DNA from: an uncultured Ruminococcus sp.
GTDB lineage: Bacteria > Bacillota > Clostridia > Oscillospirales > Ruminococcaceae
DNA length: 12,190 nucleotides
Direction of reading: 5' to 3'
NCBI RefSeq assembly: GCF_937915125.1
Contig: NZ_CALDMP010000049.1
Coordinates: 1-12,190 of the forward strand
Below the pieces are notes generated by a model. The model worked only from the letters and a program-made list of their open reading frames with translations. It did not search any database and had not been told where the DNA came from. Of the stretch, positions 1 through 6,459 are shown piece after piece; position 1 is the stretch's first letter, and the number at the start of each line of letters is the position of its first letter. The translations under genes were made by a program, and so were the position numbers.

Positions 1-2
1 TG

Positions 3-401
3 ATTCTCTTCGAAGAATTGGGGCTATATGTTTACGCTTCTACACAGTCCATCATGAAGCACGCTCTGAAAGCATGCGGGATGAGTCGCTATCCCTACAC
101 AGTGATTGCCACCGACACCGGCGATATTCTATCTATCAACCGCTTTGGCAATATGGCAAGGGATTCTTTTCGTACATTCAGCTTTGAACGATTTCAGCAT
201 CCCTACACATTTTCCGCATATGACTTGGAAGAGGATGAAACCGAACTGGATACCATTTTAGAGATGTGCACTTGCTTCGGCGTAGATCCGGATGCGGTAA
301 TGGAGTTGCTGGACTATGGCTATTCCTATGATGAGATCGAGGAACTTCTGATGTATCCCAGTATGCTCCAGGAGGAACTGAACGCCTGCTCAGAGTGGTA
401 A
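3..401 (+). CDS. Unknown acidic protein, C-terminal part (5' end outside window)
   Basis: The frame is open from the first bases of the window to a TAA at 399-401, so the true start probably lies upstream. A TTG at 18 could be read as a start, but the preceding codons (I L F E E) are coding-like and no ribosome site precedes it. About 132 residues are visible. I do not recognise the family. The middle is mixed and aromatic-rich. The last 60 residues are strongly acidic and helical, and the stretch around FGVDPDAVMELLDYGYS has the look of a small UBA-like three-helix segment, which is only a resemblance. There is no membrane segment. A rho-independent terminator follows within about 20 bases, so this is the last gene of a rightward transcript entering from the left. 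It is probably another gene of the mobile element, since its base composition matches the 4000-9480 block rather than the AT-rich cargo next to it. Confidence 0.72.
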   Translation: MLFEELGLYVYASTQSIMKHALKACGMSRYPYTVIATDTGDILSINRFGNMARDSFRTFSFERFQHPYTFSAYDLEEDETELDTILEMCTCFGVDPDAVMELLDYGYSYDEIEELLMYPSMLQEELNACSEW

Positions 402-420
402 AACAACCCACCTGTGCAGA

Positions 421-460
421 AAAAAAGAAAGGCTTTGCACGTGCATTGCCTTTCTTTTTT
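421..460 (+). terminator. Rho-independent terminator after the left-edge gene
   Basis: AAAGAAAGGC pairs with GCCTTTCTTT around a 14-base loop, and the right arm runs into TTTTTT. It lies 20 bases after the stop at 401 and closes the transcript from the left. The A run on the other side means it could also stop leftward transcripts such as readthrough from the STAND gene. Confidence 0.85.
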
Positions 461-484
461 GCCTTGAAAATTATCTATCTGTTC

Positions 485-525
485 GGAACATGGAACCTGG
501 AACAATGTTCCACGTTCTACGTTCC
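485..525. repeat. Symmetric 7-bp-phased pentamer array (3 x GGAAC, 3 x GTTCC)
   Basis: GGAAC occurs at 485, 492 and 499. After a 3-base centre (504-506), GTTCC, GTTCT and GTTCC occur at 507, 514 and 521. Spacing is exactly 7 bp within each half, and the whole array is symmetric about base 505, with 16 of 19 positions complementary between the two arms. It lies in a non-coding interval between converging genes. It could be an iteron-like protein-binding site or a hairpin. Its function is unknown. Confidence 0.7.
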
Positions 526-578
526 GGAGAAGAAGCTCTTTTTTCTGAAACCTCCAAAATTCTGCTGTCCCCCACAAA

Positions 579-632
579 TCCACCCCACATAAAATATTTT
601 TTTCACATCAATCTATATAAGTGTGGGTTGGA
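579..632. repeat. Inverted repeat with 32-base AT-rich loop
   Basis: TCCACCCCACA (579-589) is complementary at 10 of 11 positions to TGTGGGTTGGA (622-632). The loop and right flank are AT-rich. It sits in the interval where the composition changes from moderate GC to the AT-rich STAND block. It may be a transcription stop for the leftward STAND transcript or a remnant of an insertion boundary. Confidence 0.4.
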
Positions 633-671
633 AAATTATTTTTCTGAAAAAATACTTTCCCGATTTTACGT

Positions 672-694
672 GGTTTTTGATAAGTCAAACAACC
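672..694 (-). terminator. Weak hairpin just after the STAND gene stop
   Basis: On the minus strand GGTTGTTTGA can pair with TCAAAAACC (one bulged base) five bases after the stop codon. No clean T run follows, so termination here would be inefficient. Low confidence as a terminator. Confidence 0.25.
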
Positions 695-698
695 ATCA

Positions 699-3260
699 TT
701 ATTTATTATCACCAGATTGTTTCTTATGTTCTTCGAGAAGTCTGTCCAGCTTCTCTGTAAAATCAGAATCTATAGAAACGCCCGCCTGAACAATCCCCAT
801 AAGCCCTGAATAACCATAGTTGTCGCAGTAAGATGTTTGGATCCTTGCAATCATAGTTTCTATGATCTGATTCACTTCATTTCCTTCAGCTATATGCAAT
901 GACGCAATATCATCTTTCATATCAGATAAATATGGAACAAGCTTTCCTAACATAAGAACTGGATCACCAGATCCCAAAATCATATGAATCATTTGATCAT
1001 ATATTGACAGCGGAAAGTAACCATGCTCGTCCAGAATAGGAATGACATCTTTTATGACAGCATGGGTCGGATTCTTCCAAAGTAAAACAGAAACTGCCAA
1101 AACATAGTAATTATACTTATCAAATGCAAAAAGATCCTTGTCATACTTTTGGAATTGTTCCAGACAAAAATCACCTGTCACAGCAACACCCAATAAATCA
1201 ATTGCCGCATTTGCGTACAAACATTCGCTGCATATATCGATTTCTCTGCACGGAGAAAGAATCTGATAAACGCAATGCAGCAATTCGTCATAATCATTTG
1301 CACAAAATAAAAGCACCAGTACACAATCATGAATGCACATTGCGGATTTTTGATCCAATTGCCCATTTGAAATCCAATAAAACAAATCTACCAATGCCTG
1401 TACAGTTTTATCCAGTTCTTGTTTTTTATGTAATCGAGATTCAAAACACAACTTCAAAAAAATGATTTGTATCCGCTCGTATAAATACATCTCTTTGTCA
1501 ACCCATAAAGCCTCATACATTTTTTGAATTTCAGCATAACAACACTTTGCAGCTTCATCATCTGAAAAACACAATTCCAAAAAAGCATTACAGGTAAGAT
1601 AGGATAGCTTCAATGTATGTTCTGATTTTGAATCCTGCTCTTTCCAGTCTTCTTTGAACTTCCGTTGAAAATAAAGGCACTTCGATTGTATTTCCTGTTT
1701 GACCGCCAACAATTGACACATTTCGGCTTCATAGCACAGAAAAACAAGATTTCTTTTTTCCAGCGTCAAATCGCATATACACCAATAGTAAAACGGCAGG
1801 ATCCGAAGAAGCGCACGAAAAAACAAGCGACTCTGAAGATAGAACGGATCATCTGTATTACTTTCATATGATTTAAGATCTGGAAAAACCTCCGAAGCAT
1901 AGCAATAATAATTCTCCAGCATATGAAAATACTGACGCCACTGACTCCATTTCAGAAAAACCATTTTATTCTGATAATTTAATACGAGATAGAGTTGCCT
2001 GACCAGTTTATTTCCGCCTTGCTCATAGAAGATAAACCGAAGAAACTTTTCAAAACTAACCTTTCTATCTTTCTGTTGATATTGCAACAAATAAAGCTGC
2101 ACACACTTTTTCAAAAGCTTGTCCCAATCACCATCACTTTTCACAATGCTACCCAGGCAAGCATTTTTCAGACAATCCACGTCAATAGAGTCACTCAAAT
2201 GGTCATCGTCTTCAGAATCCCCCACAACAAGCACCATTTGATGCAGCTGTTCTTTCTCTTCTTGCGTCAGTTTTCCGAGATTACTACAATCTGCAAAATG
2301 ATTCAACATGGACTTCGTGTTGGGTTCTCCATGATATTCCATCGACACTTCAGATGCATTGCGAAAAAGTCTATATGGGAAGAGATTGCTATAACAATCC
2401 TCCAATGCCTTCTTTACATTGATCCAATCATTCTTTGCAAGCTTCAAGAGAACAACAAACCGGTACATATTCCCATTTGCCATACTTTTTAACATTTCTA
2501 CATATCGGATATAATTCTCCGTATTTTTTCCAGTCCAATATCGGAAGACCTTTTCATAAACATCAGCTGGAGGCATTCCGACATGTATTTTCTGCAAGCC
2601 TCTTCCTGTATATTCCTCATTTCTTGTCAGAATAATATCTACGTTTTGAAATTCGGCGCAAAAATTCCTGATCTTTGCTTCCGGAACAGCACCATCCATA
2701 TCATAAATGATCCACAAAACAGGTTTCAAAGAGAGGTGCAAATTTTCTTTTTTCCGTTCCAATCGTTCAGACGAATTTTCAATTTTACGAAAGTCTGTAT
2801 AATTCTCGGTGATTTCTGAAGTGTAAAAGGCATCATCAGCAGTTGGCATCTCTTCAATAAATTTGTCAAGGCTTCCTTTCCACTTCTGACATACTACAGC
2901 ACTATATTTTGAAGTATTTGCATAATGAATTGCCGCAGAATATTTTCCCATGCCAGGAGCACCTTCTAGCATTACCACTCTGTAGCGTGATAATTTATTT
3001 ATAATCTCATCATGTAATATTTTATCTGGTTTATACCCTTCAATTGTTGGAATCGGCGTGAATAAAAGGTCTCTTTTATCATTTCTCCCATTTTTAAATT
3101 TTTTGTATTTTTGCACTAACTGTTTACCCTGTTTATTCAGTTCAAGCTTCTGTCCCTCTTGCGTAGTATGTCGGGATAATCTTAGCAGTATTTCTCCGAA
3201 TTCCACTTCTTTCTTGTTTGCAACTGTCGATAGAATGATACTGACAATATCAAATGCCAC
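699..3260 (-). CDS. STAND/NB-ARC-like NTPase, large downstream part of a frame-split gene
   Basis: An 853-aa reading frame with a GTG first codon. A P-loop lies at residues 100-107 (GAPGMGKY), a Walker B strand at 181-187 (VLWIIYD), and an NB-ARC RNBS-B-like strand at about 208-214 (VDIILTR). The stretch after it (KIHVGMPPADVYEKVFRYW) matches the NB-ARC pattern before the helical lid. The following ~600 residues look all-helical, probably a TPR-like sensor region; no clear repeat motif was read. The Walker A residue after Lys is Tyr instead of Ser/Thr. The GTG has no properly spaced ribosome site, and the frame is open 16 codons further upstream, back to a TGA that overlaps the T7 run. The natural protein therefore probably begins in the upstream frame. 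STAND NTPases act as intracellular sensors that oligomerise and switch on an attached effector; many bacterial members defend against phage. That role is inferred here. No toxic effector domain was recognised. Confidence 0.75.
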   Translation of the reverse strand: MAFDIVSIILSTVANKKEVEFGEILLRLSRHTTQEGQKLELNKQGKQLVQKYKKFKNGRNDKRDLLFTPIPTIEGYKPDKILHDEIINKLSRYRVVMLEGAPGMGKYSAAIHYANTSKYSAVVCQKWKGSLDKFIEEMPTADDAFYTSEITENYTDFRKIENSSERLERKKENLHLSLKPVLWIIYDMDGAVPEAKIRNFCAEFQNVDIILTRNEEYTGRGLQKIHVGMPPADVYEKVFRYWTGKNTENYIRYVEMLKSMANGNMYRFVVLLKLAKNDWINVKKALEDCYSNLFPYRLFRNASEVSMEYHGEPNTKSMLNHFADCSNLGKLTQEEKEQLHQMVLVVGDSEDDDHLSDSIDVDCLKNACLGSIVKSDGDWDKLLKKCVQLYLLQYQQKDRKVSFEKFLRFIFYEQGGNKLVRQLYLVLNYQNKMVFLKWSQWRQYFHMLENYYCYASEVFPDLKSYESNTDDPFYLQSRLFFRALLRILPFYYWCICDLTLEKRNLVFLCYEAEMCQLLAVKQEIQSKCLYFQRKFKEDWKEQDSKSEHTLKLSYLTCNAFLELCFSDDEAAKCCYAEIQKMYEALWVDKEMYLYERIQIIFLKLCFESRLHKKQELDKTVQALVDLFYWISNGQLDQKSAMCIHDCVLVLLFCANDYDELLHCVYQILSPCREIDICSECLYANAAIDLLGVAVTGDFCLEQFQKYDKDLFAFDKYNYYVLAVSVLLWKNPTHAVIKDVIPILDEHGYFPLSIYDQMIHMILGSGDPVLMLGKLVPYLSDMKDDIASLHIAEGNEVNQIIETMIARIQTSYCDNYGYSGLMGIVQAGVSIDSDFTEKLDRLLEEHKKQSGDNK

Positions 3261-3271
3261 CTCTTCCGTTT

Positions 3272-3619
3272 TTAAATCTCCAATATTAATATTATCAATA
3301 TAAAAAAATCACACATTTCTTCCATATTATAGCCGCATAATATTATATCCAAGTCCTGTAATTCATCTTCAGCATTGCAATCATAATCTAGCTTAAGCGG
3401 TGACATATAATACCATCTAATCAAAATTTTTTTATATAAGTTTTCAATCAACTCTTTTCGTTCCAAATCGATCCAGATTTCCCTTTTCCTTTTTGGGGTT
3501 GGAGAAAAAACTTTTATAGATGTTTTAGTTATTTTGCATAGTTCTTTTATTTGATTATCATTTAAAGAAAAAACATCCAATACCAACTTCTGATATATCA
3601 TCTCATTTGTTATTCTCAT
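3272..3619 (-). CDS. N-terminal part of the frame-split STAND gene (or separate small protein)
   Basis: A 115-aa frame starting at ATG 3619-3617, chosen because AGGAG lies 8 bases upstream; the ATG 30 bases earlier has no such site. A strong promoter lies just upstream. The protein is lysine-rich in the middle (PTPKRKREIWIDLER) and not recognised. Its last nine residues, ILIILILEI, are an odd aliphatic tail. Shifting by -1 at the T7 run (plus strand A 3302-3308) replaces this tail with YIDNINIGDLKTEE and runs straight into the 853-aa NTPase frame, giving one protein of about 973 aa. I therefore read this as the N-terminal domain of the STAND protein, separated by an indel or joined by programmed -1 slippage. 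If it is a separate gene, its stop is 11 bases before the downstream GTG. The N-terminal position is where STAND proteins usually carry their effector. Confidence 0.65.
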   Translation of the reverse strand: MRITNEMIYQKLVLDVFSLNDNQIKELCKITKTSIKVFSPTPKRKREIWIDLERKELIENLYKKILIRWYYMSPLKLDYDCNAEDELQDLDIILCGYNMEEMCDFFILIILILEI

Positions 3620-3657
3620 TTTATATTCTCCTGTAAAAAGCAGTTCCATTTTTCATT

Positions 3658-3686
3658 ATTATAGCACAAATATTATGAAAATTCAA
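3658..3686 (-). promoter_or_regulatory. Promoter of the STAND gene
   Basis: On the minus strand TTGAAT (3686-3681), a 17-base spacer and a perfect TATAAT (3663-3658) preceded by TGC (extended -10). It lies about 40 bases before the ATG at 3619. This is the best promoter in the window and suggests constitutive sigma-A transcription of the cargo gene, independent of the rightward operon. Confidence 0.8.
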
Positions 3687-3821
3687 CCATTTTAACATTA
3701 TACTATAAAAAATTTATCAGAACATCTAAAACCCCCTCTTTATCAGTTCAGTATATTGTACATATATCAACATCTTTTTTTGTGTATTGTTTTATCGCAA
3801 CATGATTTGAAACCGTGTCAT

Positions 3822-3850
3822 TTGCGTATCTGGTAATTATGTGATAAGAT
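3822..3850 (+). promoter_or_regulatory. Possible promoter of the rightward element operon
   Basis: TTGCGT (3822-3827), a 17-base spacer and TAAGAT (3845-3850), about 50 bases before the first tiny ORF. Match to consensus is moderate. The divergent interval 3620-3901 is AT-rich and also holds an 11-bp direct repeat, CAGTATATTGT, at 3749 and 3875 flanking this promoter, which could be a regulator site. No other gene is seen in the interval. Confidence 0.35.
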
Positions 3851-3901
3851 AATAATGGCGATCAAGAAAGATTGCAGTATATTGTGTCAGGAGGCTTCAC
3901 A

Positions 3902-4003
3902 ATGTCATATTGCCGCTCCCCCACACGAAAGCCCAGCTTTCATCATCCAAAAATTCATATCAGGCTGCAATCAGTCAGACAAAAAAAGGAGAAAAGATCA
4001 TGA
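3902..4003 (+). CDS. Tiny ORF 1, 33 aa (MSYCR family), coupled to the next gene
   Basis: ATG at 3902 with AGGAGG 7 bases upstream. The product begins MSYCRSPTRKP and is strongly basic (Arg/Lys/His-rich) with one Cys near the start. Its TGA (4001-4003) overlaps the ATG of the next gene (4000-4002), an ATGA junction typical of translational coupling. The same beginning (M-S/L-Y-C-R) recurs at 4330 and 4751, each time behind a ribosome site and ahead of a larger gene. No known family. It is either a real small protein or a leader peptide that controls entry of ribosomes into the following gene. Confidence 0.5.
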   Translation: MSYCRSPTRKPSFHHPKIHIRLQSVRQKKEKRS

Positions 4004-4314
4004 GAGTATTCACAAACATGTCCGAAGAAGCACTGGCAGTAGCTATGGAAAGCAAGGCATTCCTGGAGGCGGTTCTCAACATCTCCCACAAGGAATCCAA
4101 TCCTTTCCTCATGGCGATCATCGACTTCACGCCGGAATGCTATACATATGCACCGAACACTACGGAGTTCCAGTATGATTATCCGGTCATTCGGGTATCC
4201 GAACGGTTCGAGTCGCCAAACACTGCTTCTCTGGAGCAGATTGACCCGGCAGAGTGCGCAAAGCTTCTGGAATCCATGAACGCTGACACCAGCTTAAAGC
4301 GCTACTTCATGTAA
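4000..4314 (+). CDS. Unknown 104-aa protein, copy 1 of a tandem pair
   Basis: ATG at 4000 with AGGAG 8 bases upstream and a one-base-shifted overlap with the tiny ORF before it. The protein begins MRVFTNMSEEALAVAMES and ends SLKRYFM. It has no membrane segment, signal or recognised domain; the first third is helical and acidic, the middle contains an aromatic stretch (CYTYAPNTTEFQYDYP). It matches copy 2 (4427-4738) at 96 of 103 positions. The longer upstream extension in this frame (from 3910) lacks a ribosome site and crosses the tiny ORF, so it was not used. It is likely cotranscribed with the helicase genes downstream. Such small duplicated proteins at the head of a replication operon could be regulators or helicase loaders, but nothing in the sequence proves either. 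Confidence 0.75.
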   Translation: MRVFTNMSEEALAVAMESKAFLEAVLNISHKESNPFLMAIIDFTPECYTYAPNTTEFQYDYPVIRVSERFESPNTASLEQIDPAECAKLLESMNADTSLKRYFM

Positions 4315-4329
4315 GAGGAAGTGATCACA

Positions 4330-4605
4330 ATGTCATATTGCCGTTCCCCCACACGAAAGCCCAGCTTTCATCATCCAAATATTCATATCAGGCTGCAATC
4401 AGCCAGACAAAAAAGGAGAAAAGATTATGAGAGTATTCACAAATATGTCCGAAGAAGCACTGGCAGAAGCTATGGAAAGCAAAGCATTCCTGGAGGCGGT
4501 TCTTGCAATCGCCCAGAAGGAATCCAATCCTTTCCTCATGGCGATCATCGACTTCACGCCGGAATGCTATACATATGCGCCGAACACCACGGAATTCCAG
4601 TATGA
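4330..4605 (+). pseudogene. Tiny ORF 2, frameshifted copy running on to 91 aa
   Basis: The second copy of the MSYCR ORF starts at ATG 4330, with a weaker ribosome site (GAGGAAG). Its first ~28 codons match tiny ORF 1, but one A is missing from the A run before AGGAG. The frame then does not stop at the next gene's start; it continues in a different frame inside the 103-aa gene to 4605. The extra ~60 residues are a shadow of that gene. I read this as an altered copy that has lost its proper stop; an overlapping 91-aa product is possible but not supported. Confidence 0.4.
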
Positions 4606-4738
4606 CTACCCGGTCATTCAGGTATCCGAACGGTTCGAGTCGCCAAACACTGCTTCTCTGGAGCAGATCAATCCGGCAGAATGTGCAAAGCTTCTGGAAG
4701 CCATGAATGCTGACACCAGCTTGAAGCGCTACTTCTAA
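4427..4738 (+). CDS. Unknown 103-aa protein, copy 2 of a tandem pair
   Basis: ATG at 4427 with AGGAG 8 bases upstream. It differs from copy 1 at seven positions (V14E, N27A, S29A, H30Q, R65Q, D82N, S92A) and lacks its last Met. The strong conservation of the reading frame, with mostly mild changes, argues that both copies are or recently were expressed and under selection. Same features as copy 1: soluble, acidic, no recognised domain. The stop is followed at once by another ribosome site (AAGGAG) and the third tiny ORF at 4751, so all lie on one rightward transcript leading to the SF3 helicase. Confidence 0.75.
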   Translation: MRVFTNMSEEALAEAMESKAFLEAVLAIAQKESNPFLMAIIDFTPECYTYAPNTTEFQYDYPVIQVSERFESPNTASLEQINPAECAKLLEAMNADTSLKRYF

Positions 4739-4750
4739 GGAGCGATTGTA

Positions 4751-4807
4751 ATGTTGTATTGTCGACCCCCTCCTGCATTTTCCATGCAGAAGAGAACAAA
4801 AGTATAG
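4751..4807 (+). CDS. Tiny ORF 3, 18 aa (MLYCR), ahead of the SF3 helicase
   Basis: ATG at 4751 with AAGGAG about 8 bases upstream; the product is MLYCRPPPAFSMQKRTKV. The start and its flank (GCGATTGTAATGTTGTATTGTCG, read in pieces) are a diverged version of the starts at 3902 and 4330. The stop is 29 bases before the helicase ATG, which has its own GGAGG. Like the others it is basic with one Cys at position 4. Function unknown; leader peptide or relic of a third duplication unit. Confidence 0.4.
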   Translation: MLYCRPPPAFSMQKRTKV

Positions 4808-4836
4808 TTAAGAAAAATTTTTTTGGAGGTATCATC

Positions 4837-6459
4837 ATGCAAAATTATTATTATTCCTTTAAAAAAGTGTCCGCCCCCAATCAGACTCCGTCTGTAACAG
4901 AGTCCAATGGGCATGCTTCGCCATTTCATCGTGTGCCCGAAACGCAAATGATGGAAGCCAATGCAACTATGGCATATTCTTCGCCATTTCATCCTGTGTC
5001 AGCACCGCAAGCAGTACAATCCGGGGCTACTACGACATTTGCAGTACCTGCTGCGCCGCTGCCGTTCCTGGTGAACATGCCCACAGAAGAGCAGAGGAGT
5101 CTCTCACCCTTGCAGCTCTTCGGAACGCAGATACCGCTGAACGCAGATGCGTGCAAAAATGACCCCGATGCCGTCCGTGCGCTGATCAATAAGCTGGCTG
5201 CCAACGGCCTGGTATTGCGGCATGGAAATATGTTCTATTGGTACACAGGGCATCACTACACGCCAATGGACAATAGAGATCGCTGCCTGAATGAACTGAG
5301 CCAAATTTTCACCTGCAGCAAATTGTATCCCGAAAGTTCTGATGTCAACGGTGCACTGGATCAGCTGAAAAAGTTGGCAACGCCTTGGGATTATCCGCCC
5401 AATGACGAGGGATACATTCTGTATCACAATTGCATTATGGATGTGCAGCAGAATCAGCCGCTGCCGATTTCTCCGAAATATTTCTTCATCGGCGGTGTAG
5501 AAGCCAATTTCAATCCGAATATCCGGTTCCGGCATCCCCTTATGGACCAGTTCCTGCAACAGTGCACCGGCAATAACCCGGTGCTCATCCGGCGCATCTG
5601 GGAGCTGATTGGCTATTGCCTGTCCGGAGACAGCCACGCCAAACGGATCTTCTACCTCATCGGGGTCAGCGATTCCGGAAAAAGCGTGCTTCTGAAGCTG
5701 ATCAAGAAGCTTCTTTCGCCGTGCCTGACAAATGCCATGTCATTGAAAAACATCACAGGCAGCCGCTTTGCCCTGTCAGAACTAAAGGACAAGCAGGTCT
5801 GTATGTCCTTTGATGAGAGCAATCTGTCTCTGTCCCAGCAGGACATTGCCACGCTGAAACGGCTGAGCGGCGGCGAGGACTGCATTACGGCGGATGTGAA
5901 AAATAAATCCCAGGTCACATTTGTGGCAAGGGCAAAGCTGGTGATCGCATCCAACCACACCCTTCGTGCCGTGTATGCCGCAAATGACCCTGCTTTCCAG
6001 CGCCGGCTGATGATCATTCCTTTCAACTTTGCTACGCCGAAATTGGAGCAGGATCAGAAATTGCTGTCGAAGCTGCTGGAAGAACGGGACGCCATTGTCA
6101 CGGATGCCTACTTCTATTATCAAGCGCTTCGCCGCAACGGCTATGTTTTTTCCGGTGATGACAAGACGTATGAATCCACGTCCATCTTTCTGCCGGGAGA
6201 ACTTCCCTATGAGAAGATGGGAAGTTTTGTGGAAAATTACTGCGTCTTTGAGGCAGAATATTCCACGCCCACAAGGCAGCTGTACGACTGCTTCTGCCGG
6301 GTGTATTCCGATGCGGAATACAAGGACATCACAGCCTTTTCCCGGGCATTTTCCACCTATTGTCATAACAAGGACATCGTCAGCACTCGCAAGCGTTACC
6401 CCATGGGCAACTGCAACGGTTTCGATGGCGTAGGATTAAAGGAGATAGAGACTGTATGA
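4837..6459 (+). CDS. D5/P4-like superfamily 3 helicase (replication ATPase)
   Basis: 540 aa from ATG 4837, chosen because GGAGG lies 7 bases upstream; the longer frame from 4759 crosses tiny ORF 3 and lacks a ribosome site. Residues 1-85 are Pro/Ala/Ser-rich and disordered-looking, with a repeated SPFH-V element. The SF3 core shows Walker A at 276-283 (GVSDSGKS), Walker B D326-E327, motif C ending in N373 (LVIASNH) and a candidate arginine finger R389-R390 (FQRRL). The block before it (about 90-260) fits the D5_N region of phage/plasmid primase-helicases. At 540 aa it is shorter than P4 alpha (about 780 aa), and I see no TOPRIM or other primase active site, so it is probably a helicase only. 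Such proteins unwind the element's origin as hexamers. Its TGA overlaps the ATG of the SF2 helicase, so the two are translated together. Confidence 0.88.
   Translation: MQNYYYSFKKVSAPNQTPSVTESNGHASPFHRVPETQMMEANATMAYSSPFHPVSAPQAVQSGATTTFAVPAAPLPFLVNMPTEEQRSLSPLQLFGTQIPLNADACKNDPDAVRALINKLAANGLVLRHGNMFYWYTGHHYTPMDNRDRCLNELSQIFTCSKLYPESSDVNGALDQLKKLATPWDYPPNDEGYILYHNCIMDVQQNQPLPISPKYFFIGGVEANFNPNIRFRHPLMDQFLQQCTGNNPVLIRRIWELIGYCLSGDSHAKRIFYLIGVSDSGKSVLLKLIKKLLSPCLTNAMSLKNITGSRFALSELKDKQVCMSFDESNLSLSQQDIATLKRLSGGEDCITADVKNKSQVTFVARAKLVIASNHTLRAVYAANDPAFQRRLMIIPFNFATPKLEQDQKLLSKLLEERDAIVTDAYFYYQALRRNGYVFSGDDKTYESTSIFLPGELPYEKMGSFVENYCVFEAEYSTPTRQLYDCFCRVYSDAEYKDITAFSRAFSTYCHNKDIVSTRKRYPMGNCNGFDGVGLKEIETV

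Larger units (their letters stand above)
3897..4738 (+). repeat. Tandem ~427-bp duplication (two full copies, plus a third short remnant)
   Basis: Copy 1 starts near 3897 (TCACAATGTCATATTGCC) and copy 2 near 4325, each holding a tiny ORF plus a ~103-aa gene. The offset is 428 before and 427 after an A run that has 7 A in copy 1 and 6 in copy 2. The copies are nearly identical, so the duplication is recent or kept similar by recombination. A diverged third copy of only the first ~40 bases lies at about 4739-4775. Confidence 0.9.

Noticed and set aside
571..590. Possible left attachment site in the CCCACA-rich stretch
   Set aside because: No match to the tRNA-Pro 3' end was found here or anywhere else in the window.
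1995..2492. 165-aa plus-strand open frame inside the STAND gene
   Set aside because: Antisense to the helical part of the NTPase, no ribosome site and low-complexity content.
3855..4178. 107-aa plus-strand frame crossing tiny ORF 1 and the first 103-aa gene
   Set aside because: No ribosome site; the frame exists in both duplicates only because the DNA is nearly identical.
5104..5637. Long minus-strand open frame inside the SF3 helicase gene
   Set aside because: Antisense shadow: no ribosome site, no recognisable motif, and the plus strand carries a complete helicase core.
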